NCBI GenBank assembly: GCA_949361645.1
Contig: OX442416.1
Span: 11,165,869-11,229,868, forward strand
DNA from: Spongilla lacustris
Taxonomy: Eukaryota; Porifera; Demospongiae; Spongillida; Spongillidae
Reading direction: 5' to 3'
DNA: 64,000 bases
This document shows, in pieces, positions 51,841 to 63,165 of the stretch; the stretch's first letter is position 1; every line of letters begins with the position of its first letter. Under the pieces are notes generated by a model. It had not been told where the DNA came from. It searched no databases and saw only the letters and a program-made list of their open reading frames with translations. The position numbers and the translations under genes are program-made.

Positions 51841-52640
51841 TTACAGTTCAGCACAGTCTGCACAGTACATGTGTACTCAATGGCATCCCGGCCTCTAGGG
51901 TCCGTCGGCTCGTTGGCGGCCACTGCCGCGAGCGAATGGATGGACTCGCTGCTCCGCTGCATGGCCTTCGAGAGCATCTGGACGCTGGGTGACCCCCTGA
52001 ACAGGAGCTGCACGCGTGGCGGAACCTGCAGTTAGGGGAGTGACACCTCTCTTGATTGTAGCGGCGGCTAACTTCGGGACAGGCGGGTTGAAACGAGTCG
52101 CGTAGGTTCTCACCGGGCGTGATGGGCCAGCCGCGAGGAATGTCGGGGCATGCGTCTGTCGAATGATGCTCGCTAAGGCACTGCTTGCATCTAGCCGTCG
52201 GTTTTGCCCTCCCAGAGAAGGCCTCGTTGTAGAGCGCCTGGTCCTCTGTTGCCCATGCAGCTGAGGGTGCGGGCAGCCGCTGCCTGGCGCCGATACAAGC
52301 GGTCGTAGGTGACCCACGCATGGCCCTCGAACTTTTAGGCGCAATGCACGATGCGGCGCAGATACATCATAAGGTCCGGGCCCCGCGCAGGGTATCTGGC
52401 GCATAGCACGGCAGACATCAGGCAGAAGCATTCTACCCAAACCGAGATGTCGGTTATGGGGCTAGACCTGCGGGGAAACTTCAGCATAAGCCCTTGCGCC
52501 GAGCTGTCGGGAGTGGATTCTGTCAGCCATGCCTCCTGCAGGAGCTCAGCCATCTCAACGTATTCGAGGCTTTCAATGCGTGCGACCAATTTGGGTGGCA
52601 GCCGAGCGGTAAAAAGGGCCGGGGAGCTGCCTGGCACCGA
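51841..52640 (-). pseudogene. DIRS-like Gag
   Basis: Minus strand: LPPKLVARIESLEYVEMAEL, ITDISVWVECFCLMSAVLCA, a frame change near 52330, then EGHAWVTYD-like sequence and a Cys/His part (CKQCLSEHHSTDAC; CHSPNCRFRHACSSCSGGHP). The CCCH and CxxC knuckles are typical of DIRS/Ngaro Gag proteins, which bind the element RNA. Confidence 0.78.
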
Positions 52641-53370
52641 ACCATATAGGCATGCATATGAGAAAGCCTGTTTAGCGGAGGCAAGGTAGGCAGATGAAGC
52701 GTCGGATATCGATGGGGTAGCTCATCAGTGAAGGTGGGTAGTGAAGGGGGTTCCGATGCACCTGGTGTGGTGAGGTGTATACCATGATAAATAGGTGCTG
52801 AAACCGCAACAACACGCGAACATGCGCGTGCGCCCCCGTGCATGCGCGCATACAGTATACGTGGTTATAGCATTTTTAGATATCTGAAATTAAGGCGTGC
52901 ATGCATGGGGCGAACTGGGTGTGTGCGCGAATGAGAGGGAAAGCCAGATGGCATGAGAACGGAGATAAGGCCGGGCTAAAGGGGCCGGCGGGCCGCCTGT
53001 GTGCCCATCCGGCGGGAACGGAATATGGCTGAGAAGCCAACATGCGGCCGCGCGGGGTCGAGAAATTGCCTGAGTACACGGCGGTGTACAGGGGGGACAC
53101 TTCAGCGGGCCTGGCTGGCGGTTGCGATCCTGCGGGAAACCCTCCAGCGGGCAGGAGTGCTAACGGGGTTATCATGCAGTCTGCTGGCGGCAGTTGGCGG
53201 GGCAGATCGAATGCGTTCGGTTGCCATGCTGACAGGTGTCCATGCAGGCGAAATAAAAACTATCGATTTCAAAGGCCCCGGTGGGCATGCATAACTCGCC
53301 CAGGGGGTACTCGGGCAGCTAGAGCTAACGCCGTATAGGCCTGCGTGCGTGGGGCAAGCCGAGGGTATAC
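52641..53370. other. Probable 5' region of the DIRS-like element
   Basis: GC-richer than the surroundings, no certain coding. The 5' terminal repeat of the element was not recognised. Confidence 0.4.
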
Positions 53371-53419
53371 CTATGCATGCACACATGCCGCAATTAGCGC
53401 GCAGCTTATGTTACCAGAC

Positions 53420-53640
53420 TTACTCGGGGGTTGGACGCCCTGCATGCTGCTGCGATGAGCCCTGCTGCTGCGACGAACCGGCCTGCTGCTGCGACGAACC
53501 GGCCTGCTGCTGCGACGAGCCCTGCTGCTGCGATGGCTCAGAGCCCTGCTGGTGTTGCGGAGCCGCCTGCCCGAAGCGCAGTGCCAGCCATTCCATTTGC
53601 ACATATGGAGAAATGGCCCATACATAGGCGGTCATCTTGC
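53420..53640 (-). CDS. Gln/Ser-rich exon with triplet-type repeat
   Basis: Minus-strand frame from an ATG near 53632: MTAYVWAISPYVQMEWLALR then SSQQQAG repeats, ending at a GTAAGT donor after PTPE. Possibly the first exon of the DIRS-like element or of a host gene. The plus-strand reading as CCCDEP repeats is a shadow. Confidence 0.4.
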
Positions 53641-54080
53641 TATTATTTTTCAAATTGAATTTCAAACGCGTTTTTAAATTACGATAAATCAGACTGATTG
53701 TGTATCAGTGCTTTATAAGATTATACCATAAACCATTCGTAAACTAAAATCAAGACAAAAATTTAATTTCTACCGCGCGAGTCATTACGTATACCTTGCG
53801 TCATCGTAGAATAAAGTCAGCATTATTAAAAATTATGTAGCTTACCGATACACAAATTAAAATCAACTTATGAGTCACTGGAGATGTGGAGCGCATCAAT
53901 TAGGCACAATGATGCATGCAGGGATCGAACTACGTAGGCCCTACATGATTTCATCTTCTGAGACGCAGGTGTTTTGGTGAGTATATAATACTATGTGAAT
54001 TTAGTAGCGTAGGGTATGTTTGGCAGTGGATAGTACAGTTCGGCCCTATGTGCAGAACAGGCATACATGTTTTTTCGAAA
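53641..54080. other. AT-rich, no gene
   Basis: 53735-53785 is the inverse of 30358-30400. Nothing else recognised. Confidence 0.45.
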
Positions 54081-54478
54081 GAGGAGATATGGCCTTCTCC
54101 CTATACAGTTGGCCATCTTCCTATAATGATGGACTTCTTCCTGTACTGTAACCAGTGTTAGCCTTCTCCACGTACTCCCTAACCGTTAATTGCCCGTCTC
54201 CCTATACTACTGGCTTTCTCCCTATACAGTTGACCTTCTCCGCCATAATGGTGGGCTTCTTATACCGTTGGCCTTCTCCCTATACTTTTGGCCTTTTCCC
54301 TGCACTGTTGGCCTCCTCCCTATACTGTTGGCATTCTCCCTATACTGTTGGCCTTCTCCCTATACTGTTGGCCTTCTCCCTATACTGTTAGCCTTCTCCC
54401 TATACTGTTGGCCTTCTCTCTATACTGTTGGCCTTCTCCCTATACTGTTGGCCTTCTCCCTATACTGTTGGCCTTTAT
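54081..54478. repeat. 20-bp minisatellite
   Basis: About eighteen copies of CTATACTGTTGGCCTTCTCC, degenerate at the left edge. Confidence 0.92.
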
Positions 54479-54639
54479 TAAATGTTACTGCTCTGAACGC
54501 TGTGGACTGCACTGTCCAACCTAAATGGCCTGCTGATCCAGTATGATGTGTGGGAGAGGGGGCACCTTTCTTGGGGGAAACCCCGCCCCTTTGGAAGTGT
54601 TTGATCTCTGATTATTATACATGTACAGGTACATGTACT

Positions 54640-54975
54640 GTGTATACCGCACCTATTTATTGTGTACATATATGTACTGCACCTATTTATTGTGTACATG
54701 TATGTACCGCACCTATTTATTGTGTACATGTATGTACCGCACCTATTTATTGTGTACATGTATGTACCACACCTATTTATTGTGTACATGTATGTACTGC
54801 ACCTATTTATTGTGTACATGTATGTACTGCACCTGTTTATTGTGTACATGTATGTACTGCACCTATTAATTGTGTACATGTATGTACCGCACCTATTTAT
54901 TGTGTACATGTATGTACTGCACCTATTTATTGTGTACATGTATGTACCGCACCTATTTATTGTGTACATGTATGT
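54640..54975. repeat. 30-bp minisatellite
   Basis: About eleven copies of TACCGCACCTATTTATTGTG plus TACATGTATG; very regular. All frames on both strands stay open because the unit is a multiple of three. Confidence 0.95.
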
Positions 54976-55027
54976 GGGATAATTTTGATTAGACCACCAC
55001 TTGTATTTGTAGCCCAGCTCATGCCAG

Positions 55028-55525
55028 GTTCTCTTCTACCAGATCAACACTGACTTCCTGGGGGTGAAGCTTTGTGGCGGGTCGCCATGGTTAATATTTA
55101 ATGTGGGGTTCGGACCAGCTGTTGTTGGACCCAACATTACCAGAACCTTCAACGATGGTCAGTGGCACACTGTGAGCTCCAGTACTCCGGTCGTGTTGAG
55201 CGTGTACATGTACGTCGGTGCGAGTGTGATGCAGTCCCCTCCCGTGTGCAGTAACCTCTGCGATGGCCAGGGGCACGTGGTGCTGTTTGAGCAGGCCTCC
55301 AACACCTTCTACGTCACCATGGATATGGTGCACATGGCGGCCATCACCGCCGCGATTGTCTCACTGCTGACATTGAAAGTCTACTTTGGGGGATTTCGCA
55401 TCACGTCACGCAGATATAGCATTGCGACCCCTTACAACATGTGTCTTATCCCCTCCTTATCGCTGAATGGTACCTCGTCCCAGTTTGTGAGGTTTGAAGT
55501 GTGTTCTGGGGACAAGTGCTTGTGA
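55028..55525 (+). CDS. Laminin G-like domain exon
   Basis: Follows an acceptor (ATGCCAG). Reads VLFYQINTDFLGVKLCGGSP, WLIFNVGFGPAVV, then FNDGQWHTVSSS, the most conserved LamG motif, and near the end KVYFGGF and PSLSLNG, the typical last strands with Cys nearby. LamG modules bind carbohydrate or protein ligands outside the cell. The frame ends at TGA 55525; a donor may lie earlier. Next on the strand are FN3-like pieces, an order known from usherin-type proteins, but most other exons are missing. Confidence 0.65.
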   Translation, partial: VLFYQINTDFLGVKLCGGSPWLIFNVGFGPAVVGPNITRTFNDGQWHTVSSSTPVVLSVYMYVGASVMQSPPVCSNLCDGQGHVVLFEQASNTFYVTMDMVHMAAITAAIVSLLTLKVYFGGFRITSRRYSIATPYNMCLIPSLSLNGTSSQFVRFEVCSGDKCL

Positions 55526-55724
55526 CTAGTGTACCTACAGACACCACTGACTGATAATGGTCTGAACCCCTTCACTGGTGAGCTGCTGTGATGCTTTTGT
55601 ATACCTGTATTCATGGTGGATACTACATTGTATGATTTGGGGTCTGTATTTGGGCATGTTTGTGTACTACATGTATGTACATGTAGATGTTGCTGTAACC
55701 ATGGCAGTGGTGTAGCTGTATACA

Positions 55725-55760
55725 CAATCCAATGTGTGTGTGTGTGTGTGTGTGTGTGGA
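55725..55760. repeat. (TG)n microsatellite
   Basis: About 14 TG units between the LamG and FN3 exons. Confidence 0.9.
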
Positions 55761-55826
55761 CATGCACATGAACATGTATGTGTGGTGTGGTAATCATTGT
55801 CTTTGGCCAACCATCCTCACCACCAG

Positions 55827-55901
55827 AGTACTTGTTCAGTGTTACTTCACTGAACTCTGCAGGCACTGCTGACAGCTCATGGTCCCTGACTCAGGAGGGA
55901 G
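55827..55901 (+). CDS. Fibronectin type III C-terminal half exon
   Basis: Between acceptor CACCACCAG and donor GGAG|GTACAT: EYLFSVTSLNSAGTADSSWS then LTQEG. The Y-x-F-x-V-x-x-x-N-x-A-G pattern and S-x-W-S are FN3 str F-G features. Probably from the same gene as the LamG exon. Confidence 0.5.
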
Positions 55902-56049
55902 GTACATGTACATGTAAGCTGATCTGGAGGGTGCTATGGGGGGATTGTGCATGTGTGTGTGCATGTGTGTGTGTGCATGTAAATGTATGTGTATGTCATT
56001 GTGTGCAATCTCGTTGTATGATGTCATCCTCTTCCCCCCCCCCTCCCCC

Positions 56050-56135
56050 CCCCCGCACCGGATGGATTTGATGCTGTACCTACATCATTGTGTCTTGGGA
56101 CCTGCCAACTCACAGTAATTGCATCCTCGTCAAAT
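56050..56135 (+). pseudogene. Broken fibronectin type III fragment
   Basis: After C runs, one frame gives PDGFDAVPT, the next gives YIIVSWDLPTHSNCILVKLI and a stop. VSWDLPTHSN matches the V-x-W-x-x-P-x-x-x-N start of FN3 domains; the frame change makes it inactive. Confidence 0.45.
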
Positions 56136-56184
56136 TGATATGATTGCATCGTATATGATGTGTGTAACGTTATCTGTTGGACAG

Positions 56185-56748
56185 GTCCTCCAGTCATACC
56201 TGCAGGCACTGCACTCCAGTTGGAATGTGGTGTTTGGCATCATCAGTGCTGCAGCCAGCCTGCCCAGGTACATTACTTCAATCACTTAGTTTTTGTTCCA
56301 TCTTTCTTTGCTCTTATTCCTCTCTCCTCCATTTCTTTCTCTCCCCTCTCACCTACTCCCTCCATCCCGCACTCCCTCTCTCCCCTCCTCCTGTAGTCAT
56401 GTACATGTACACCAGCAGGGACATCTCTGGCAAAACCACACAACCTCCTCCCTCCCTTCACCCTCACCTCTTCACTCCATCAGATCCTCCAGTACATTGT
56501 GATTCCAACCTTCTCAGCGTGAGGAGGACAGCCCTCCTGGGGGACCCCTGATCCTGAGAGGGACACTGATGACTATGTCATCAGCGTATTTATTAATAAG
56601 ATCATTAATCATTACCCTGACAAGTCCTTTGGCTCCTCGGTGAGTACTCCACTCATTATGTCTTGACCTTATATGGCCATACCTTGGTACTCTTCCCCAG
56701 GACCCCATGTGCATCCTTCTTACAGCTCTCCTCTCTGCTAACAACACA
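56185..56748 (+). pseudogene. TRRAP/Tra1-like exons, frame-broken
   Basis: Three blocks with splice sites: 56185-56267 (VLQSYLQALHSSWNVVFGII), 56484-56639 (ILQYIVIPTFSA, then after two frame breaks GP-PDPERDTDDYVISVFINK and SFGSS), and 56701-56748 (DPMCILLTALLSANNT). The second and third follow the order of TRRAP, where a GGPP-P-E-D...SVFIN-K stretch leads into FGTSDxxRILLLQ. TRRAP/Tra1 is the large scaffold of histone acetyltransferase complexes. Only this small part is present, next to unrelated LamG/FN3 exons, so it is a duplicated fragment. Confidence 0.6.
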
Positions 56749-57236
56749 GTAAGCTTAGTGCATGTGTAACCTGTAGCTGGCCTTGGGGCCTTACCGCTAT
56801 ACCACAAAACCCACAAGGGCAGTCCAAAGTGTACACAACCATTGTCCTGGCTAAAATGAATACAATCAAAGTATCTTGTGAGCTGTGTACACTGACCTTG
56901 ATTGGCAGATAGTACACGTAAGCCAGATAGACCTACATGCATGTAAGCTTACATGAAGGTTGGATTTCATGTACATACTTGTGAGGGAGGGTGTGTGTGA
57001 TGTGTAAGTGGCAATGCCTGTAGTTATCTCACATCCATGGAAGGAGCTAAACCTCTATGTAATGGGCTTTATCTTGTGGTAACTGTAGGCACAAGCAATG
57101 ATACATGTCTATAATGGAAAAGCTTTTCTTACACTCTTTGACTTGTTCTCTTCCCTAGACCCCTATTGAGGAGCTTACAGCCACTCCCCCATACCCCAGC
57201 TGGAGCAGGATGTGGTATAGGTCAATTGTGCCCCCC

Positions 57237-57267
<31 letters not shown>

Positions 57268-57609
57268 ACACAAACTGGATCCATCACTGAAATTGAAAGT
57301 ACTCTCTTGTCAGGATGAACTGAACAGGATACCCTTACAATGAAGGAGTCACCCCTCAAAAACTTGATACATGTACCACATTCTCTTAGTGTTCCCATGA
57401 ATGAAGGAGCTCCTAAGGCCACACCCATCATGGGGTGGTTGCAAAATTGCTACTGTTACATGTAGCTGCAAATGGTTTTTGCTGCCTCTATCTTTTGTTT
57501 TCTGTATCAGTCCCTGCACCATCATCTTGTGCTAAAATGCTTGACCCTTGCACCCACAACATACATGTATTACATGTACATGTTTACTCATTGTTACATA
57601 TATGTGATT
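56749..57609. other. Gene-free stretch
   Basis: 57165-57200 is a piece of the GC-rich hairpin module (GGAGCTTACAGCCACTCCCC); 57230-57270 is a C run followed by (CA)n. No exon recognised. Confidence 0.5.
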
Positions 57610-57885
57610 CAATGGCTGGGCACAGAGAAGGCATGCGTACTGTACAATGGCTGGGCACAGAGAAGGCATGCGTACTGTATAATGGCTGGGCATGCGTACT
57701 GTGTAATGGCTGGGCACAGAGAAGGCATGCGTACTGTGTAATGGCTGGGCACAGAGAAGGCATGCGTACTGTACAATGGCTGGGCACAGATAAGGCATGC
57801 GTAGTGTACAATGGCTGGGCACAGATAAGGCATGCGTAGTGTACAATGGCTGGGCACAGATAAGGCATGCGTACTGTACAATGGC
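57610..57885. repeat. 35-bp minisatellite
   Basis: About eight copies of ATGGCTGGGCACAGAGAAGG plus CATGCGTACTGTACA. Confidence 0.92.
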
Positions 57886-58160
57886 TAAATATTAGTCCTA
57901 GCAAGAAGTGTTCGTGGCGTCTTATCTTTTTTAGCAATTCATAACTTAAAACAAATGTTTTATAACTTTTTGTTTACATGTATCATGTGGTGACAAAATT
58001 ATAACCGGTGTAAACAGATATACATATAATTAAGTGGAAAGCAATAGGCCTGTAGTGAAGTACTGGAGTGGCTACAATTAAGCACACACTAATGTATCAT
58101 CAACTCCAATACTCCCAAATCAAAGTTCAACTTGACTGTGACCTATTTTACATCTTGCAG

Positions 58161-58282
58161 CTCACTCATTCAGGCTCAACACAGGGAGCATGCCGAATAC
58201 ACATAGTTCAAGAGAGTTGACACTGAATCACCAATATAGTGACACAGATGGTTCTTCAATCAGTGAGTCTCTACAAGACTGA
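58161..58282 (+). CDS. Candidate terminal exon, Ser-rich tail
   Basis: After a good acceptor (TTTTACATCTTGCAG) the frame reads HSFRLNTGSMPNTHSSRELT, LNHQYSDTDGSSISESLQD and stops at 58280-58282. It resembles the cytoplasmic tail of a membrane protein, possibly the last exon of the LamG/FN3 gene. No family recognised. Confidence 0.4.
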
Positions 58283-58374
58283 GAAGACATGAAGGTCAAG
58301 AACATAGAATTTTATTTTGTTTATGGTGCTATTATTATTACACCAGTACTTCAAATGATCAGTAAAAATAAATT

Positions 58375-58835
58375 GTATACACATGCACACAAACATACAT
58401 ATACATAAAACACACAAACCTATGCATGTAAACATATACATAAAACACACATATACACGTACGCTGTACATGCCAACTGTACATCATGTACAGTCACACC
58501 TGTCTAAATTTGACTTATAAAAGTATAAATTCTAGCAGGGAATATATAAGTGCATGTACATGCCATTATTTACCTTCAGTGTATTTTGTAAATTCAATCA
58601 ATCAAAATAATAAATACATGTACACACACACACATATATATAACACACATACATAAAACGCATGTACACATGATACATACATGTACACACATATACATAA
58701 ACACATGTATACATACATAAAACGCATGTACACGTGTACATAAAACACATGCACACATGTACACACATACCTAAAACATACACATGTATGCACACATACA
58801 CATAAAACATACACACTTACATACATGTACATACA
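58375..58835. repeat. ACACATGTACATA-rich simple sequence
   Basis: Irregular tract of CATACACATAAAACACA-like and ACATGTA motifs; no fixed unit. Confidence 0.8.
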
Positions 58836-59149
58836 CATAACGCTCCGGTATAATACAGTTACACAACCATTTAGCCTACGATGGACAAAGCTACTGTAAT
58901 CATGTACATGTCACTACCATGCATTCATGCTACCCAGTACTTGCAAGATCCTTCCGTAAGAAGTCTGGTCGTCATGCCCAGGCATTCCTTTATCCATTCT
59001 CTGAGTGGCAAACTCCTTTGTGTAATCGCCACCTCCGTCTTTGCAACATACAATCCCAATTAGTGCCCACTCCTAAACAAGGGGTCATGCCAATAAGTTA
59101 ATACATAACAATAATTATTGCTTACTAACTACAACATAAAAAAAAAACA
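58836..59149. other. No gene assigned
   Basis: An open stretch near 58940-59060 (ARSFRKKSGRHAQAFLYPFS) has mixed composition but no recognised family. Confidence 0.35.
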
Positions 59150-59590
59150 TCCAGGTCTGGGCACGGCTAACTGACGATACGTTGTATGTGGGATGTATCT
59201 CACTAACCATTCATGGGAGGTGCGATTTGAAGGCCCTAAGCTCTGAAAAAATAATGATAAATAAGTACATTGATTACGCTCACATAATCCGGTGGCACCG
59301 AAGGAAAATATAATTTGGTTGGGAAACTATTGATGACTGAATAAGTAAATGAGATAAAATGAATGGACATTGGAAACCTTGCATAATTAATGTGGAAGTG
59401 CGGATATAGGTACCTACGGTGCAAAAAAATATGCCAAATAGTTAGTCAATATTTGTTTTTTTTTTTCAGTTAGCTGCAGTTTTCTGAATGCGTCAATACA
59501 TTTTCTATGGGACATTGAATTATGCAATGATGACCGAATACATGTACCGTGTAATCCTTTTGATCGCCAATTTCTCTATATGTTTAAGAC
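59150..59590. repeat. Dispersed repeat A, copy 2
   Basis: Inverse of 22680-23165 over about 440 bp. Confidence 0.75.
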
Positions 59591-59805
59591 GTGCTCCTTT
59601 TAAAGTGTGCCCTTTAAAGTGTGCTCCTTTTAAAGTGTGTGGTGTGTGACACTTTCTGTACAGTTCATGTGCATCCATTGTGTGCTTGTTACCATACATG
59701 CACACACACATACATGTACACACACACTCATGTAATCGTACATTTGTATGCCACAATATTTGGCTTCATCACATCTGCTACCACACCTCCCTTGATCACA
59801 CCCAC

Positions 59806-59892
59806 GTGCTGGCTGCACTCCCCTGTGAGGCCTCCCTCCCCTCAATGTACTTTGTGTAGTCCTGTCCTCTGTTTATGTTGTCCTCCTCCATA
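59806..59892 (-). pseudogene. RNF113-like exon block 2, copy 2
   Basis: MEEDNINRGQDYTKYIEG, frame lost before RPHRGVQPA; donor GTGGGT conserved. Confidence 0.7.
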
Positions 59893-60147
59893 CTATATAT
59901 AAACAAACAATATTAATCATCATATAACAGACTATGAGTTTTGCTGCATAGTACGAGGACATGTACTATGGTAAAATCACCATGGCAACTAGACATATGT
60001 AAGTATACAAATAAAAATTTGTTCTGCAGAGATAATAATGCTAATATTGGTGTCTTTAAAGGGTTAAAACTAAAGGGCTAACATCACTGTATCTGACTGG
60101 CCTATAAAGGGTTACTGCAAGTGGTGGTGCCCAGTGCCCAGACCTAC

Positions 60148-60323
60148 ATGGTTCAAATTCTGTGCCTTCTCCATGACACCCCGCTGGTCCCTGTTCTGTT
60201 CTGTCTCCATCTCCAAGGTGAGAGTGGCCCCCAGGCCTGCTGGCTTCGCCTTCCTCTCAGACTGGTATGTGTGGGTCACCTTGCTGAGTCTGTCCTTATC
60301 TTCATCACTGTTCTGGGCCTCCT
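60148..60323 (-). pseudogene. RNF113-like exon block 1, copy 2
   Basis: Open from acceptor CTTCATCAG to donor AACCAT|GTAGGT. The long Ser-Leu-Pro-Pro frame that appears to run into it comes from the CCCT tract of the intron. Confidence 0.78.
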
Positions 60324-60371
60324 CTGATGAAGGAAAGTGGAAGGAGAGGATCATGGAAGGATGGAAGAGGC

Positions 60372-61029
60372 GAGGGAGGGAGGGAGGGAGGGAGGGAGGG
60401 AGGGAGGGAGGGAGGGAGGGAGGGAGGGAGGGAGGGAGGGAGGGAGGGAGGGAGGGAGGGAGGGAGGGAGGGAGGGAGGGAGGGAGGGAGGGAGGGAGGG
60501 AGGGAGGGAGGGAGGGAGGGAGGGAGGGAGGGAGGGAGGGAGGGAGGGAGGGAGGGAGGGAGGGAGGGAGGGAGGGAGGGAGGGAGGGAGGGAGGGAGGG
60601 AGGGAGGGAGGGAGGGAGGGAGGGAGGGAGGGAGGGAGGGAGGGAGGGAGGGAGGGAGGGAGGGAGGGAGGGAGGGAGGGAGGGAGGGAGGGAGGGAGGG
60701 AGGGAGGGAGGGAGGGAGGGAGGGAGGGAGGGAGGGAGGGAGGGAGGGAGGGAGGGAGGGAGGGAGGGAGGGAGGGAGGGAGGGAGGGAGGGAGGGAGGG
60801 AGGGAGGGAGGGAGGGAGGGAGGGAGGGAGGGAGGGAGGGAGGGAGGGAGGGAGGGAGGGAGGGAGGGAGGGAGGGAGGGAGGGAGGGAGGGAGGGAGGG
60901 AGGGAGGGAGGGAGGGAGGGAGGGAGGGAGGGAGGGAGGGAGGGAGGGAGGGAGGGAGGGAGGGAGGGAGGGAGGGAGGGAGGGAGGGAGGGAGGGAGGG
61001 AGGGAGGGAGGGAGGGAGGGAGGGAGGGG
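60372..61029. repeat. (GGGA)n microsatellite, about 660 bp, essentially pure
   Basis: About 164 uninterrupted GGGA units on the plus strand (CCCT on the RNF113-like coding strand). The matching tract in copy 1 (24521-24620) is about 100 bp and interrupted. Purine-rich, with quadruplex and triplex potential. Confidence 0.97.
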
Positions 61030-61289
61030 AGGGAGAGTGGGTAAATAGGCCAACCCTGCAAAGCTAAACGAGCCTTTTGTGAGCATTGATAGCTGGAGAT
61101 TGAGCTGTGTACTGAGGAAAACAATGCAGAATGTCATCAAAACTAGCCAATTACATTCATGTGCGTATGCACAAGGTAACACAACAACACACAAGAACTG
61201 ATTCTTAGCATACATATACATGTACATACTGACATACATGCACAGAGAGAGGGGGAGAGAGGATTCATAGCCACTCATACAACAACACA

Positions 61290-61455
61290 TGCATACAGTC
61301 ACACATACACACTCACACACATGCTCACAGATAATCACATGTGTGAGCATATGTGTGTGTGTGTGCACACAATCACACACTCACACACATGCTCACACAC
61401 ACATGCTCACACACACACATGCTCACACACACACACATGCTTACACATACACATG
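61290..61455. repeat. CACACTCA/CACATG-type microsatellite
   Basis: Counterpart of 23980-24112 in inverted orientation. Confidence 0.8.
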
Positions 61456-61479
61456 CTGTCAGCTGTGGGGTACTTCATG

Positions 61480-61990
61480 GCTATCTGCCATGTAGGATTC
61501 ACTTCATAGGTGCTTGCTATATGGGGTACTTGCCATAGGGCTGGTTAACCCATAGCTTCATGCCATGAAGTATTTCATAGCTGTGTGCAATAGGGACCAC
61601 TCCAACTCCATACACTTTAGCTGTTAGGTGTCTGCCATATATTTGAATTCATAGCTGTTAACTGTGTGATTCTCCAAGCATTGCTTATTGCCATAGAGTC
61701 CACTCCATACATGGGGTATTCCGTAGCTGCCTGCCGTAGGGTCCAGAGTAGAGTATCAGGCTAGCTCTATAGCTGTCTGCAATAGGGTCCGCTGCCATAT
61801 AATCCAGTCCATAGCTGAACAAGCAAAATCGCTTATTGGTCCACACCATACAGTATTTGTTTGCTAGCTTTCGGGTATATATTCCGTAGCGCTGTCTCGC
61901 CATATGTCGCCGTAGGGTCCATGCACTCCATATACTGTACTGTAGATAGATATTAGCTGTGAGGTATTTATACCGTAATTCTATCTATGG
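61480..61990. repeat. Degenerate satellite-like stretch, copy 2
   Basis: Inverse counterpart of 23430-23960 with CATAGGGTCCACTCCATA-like variants. Confidence 0.6.
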
Positions 61991-62253
61991 TAACACCCGG
62001 GGTCCACAGGCAGACTTCCAGGTCTTAAACCTCGTGGGATTGATCTTAGATATCGTCGTCTTCGTACCGTTCGAAATCGTCCGTGGATTAGGAAGTACCG
62101 CGCGAACCAAAAGAGAAGAGCCATACTAGTACCGCAAATAACGGTTAATAAATCGCATGCACGTTAAGTTGTTGTGATCATTTTGGTGGTGGGTGGGGTC
62201 GTAGTTATACATGTAGACGTCAACACATATTTTAACTGGGCACAGGTGTAGGA

Positions 62254-62793
62254 CAGAGCTGCCAAGGTCTGGGGGGTCAGATGCTGGAGGTCTGGGGGGG
62301 CAGAAGCTGGAGATTGGGGGTCAGATGCTGGAGGTTGAATACAAGGTCCTCGATTTAAATTAAGTTTCATCAGTACAACTAAGCAAATTAACACGATACA
62401 ACTTATATACATTATATTGTGTACCTAAATAACTTTAGAACATTAATGTTTCGATGAATGAGCTTTTTTGTACTCCCAAGTTACTTTCTGGCTTTCTCTA
62501 GAAGCTGTTTAGTTGGCTCGAATTTCTCGCAAGGATCATCAACGCCTAGTTTCACTTGAATAATTGAAGGGAGAGTTCCATCAAGTCCAAGGCTGGGGCG
62601 GAATGGTGTCTTGTTCTTTCGAACCATGCTAAAAATCCTTTCCTCTGATGCATTGGAATGAGGAATTCATTCAACATTTACGCGCGTGCGTAAAAATAAA
62701 AATGCTGGAGATTTTAGCAAGTGTGCGTGTGAGCTGGAGAATAAGAGCAAATGCGTGTGTCTCCAGCCTAATGCGTGAGACTTGGCAGCTCTG
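62254..62793 (-). mobile_element. hAT-type element with 6-bp duplication GTAGGA, deleted
   Basis: Ends CAGAGCTGCCAAG on both sides (right side continues GTCTCACGCATTA on the inverse); GTAGGA at 62248-62253 and 62794-62799. Minus strand carries a C-terminal transposase piece: NASEERIFSMVRKNKTPFRP, then LPSIIQVKLGVDDPCEKFEP and KQLLEKARK. Same family as 18937-19991. Confidence 0.85.
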
Positions 62794-62924
62794 GTAGGAT
62801 TACATAATGATTTCATGGGTATCACGTGGATGATGTGGAATTCAATTGGGCTATTCCATTAAATAATCATACACCCCCACGGAGGACAAAAATTGTGTCC
62901 AGAGGGGGGGGATGCAATATTGTC

Positions 62925-63165
62925 CTGGGGGGGCTGTATCCACCTGTCCAGGGGTACCTATGTACAGAGGTAGGTGTCCTGGGGGGGCTGTATCCACCTG
63001 TCCAGGGGTACCTATGTACAGAGGTAGGTGTCCTGGGGGGGCTGTATCCACCTGTCCAGGGGTACCTATGTACAGAGGTAGGTGTCCTGGGGGGGCTGTA
63101 TCCACCTGTCCAGGGGTACCTATGTACAGAGGTAGGTGTCCTGGGGGGGCTGTATCCAACTGTTC
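62925..63165. repeat. 54-bp minisatellite
   Basis: Four and a half copies, nearly identical, around CTGGGGGGGCTGTATCCACC and TACCTATGTACAGAGGTAGG. A multiple of three, so open on both strands. Confidence 0.95.

Larger units (their letters stand above)
59640..62232 (-). pseudogene. RNF113/CWC24-like gene copy 2, inverted (span)
   Basis: Minus-strand counterpart of 23217-25370. Block 1 (60148-60323) is open and cleaner than in copy 1: EEAQNSDEDKDRLSKVTHTY, QSERKAKPAGLGATLTLEME, TEQNRDQRGVMEKAQNLNH, closely following animal RNF113 (ERSAKPVG..ATxxxELETE pattern). Block 2 (59806-59892) starts MEEDNINRGQDYTKYIEG but then loses frame. The zinc-finger and RING parts are missing. The two copies diverge by many small changes and by different tract lengths. 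Confidence 0.75.

Noticed and set aside
53349..53627. Cys-rich CCCDEP repeat protein on the plus strand
   Set aside because: Shadow of a CAG/CTG-type repeat; the minus strand gives a Gln-rich exon with a plausible donor.
54478..55053. Frames of repeated YCVHVCTAPI- and NRCSTYMYTI-type units
   Set aside because: The 30-bp minisatellite read on both strands.
60112..61380. Long Ser-Leu-Pro-Pro-Ser frame (422 residues, minus) and GREGG frames (plus)
   Set aside because: Produced by the GGGA microsatellite, which is open in all frames; only the part at 60148-60323 is exon-like.
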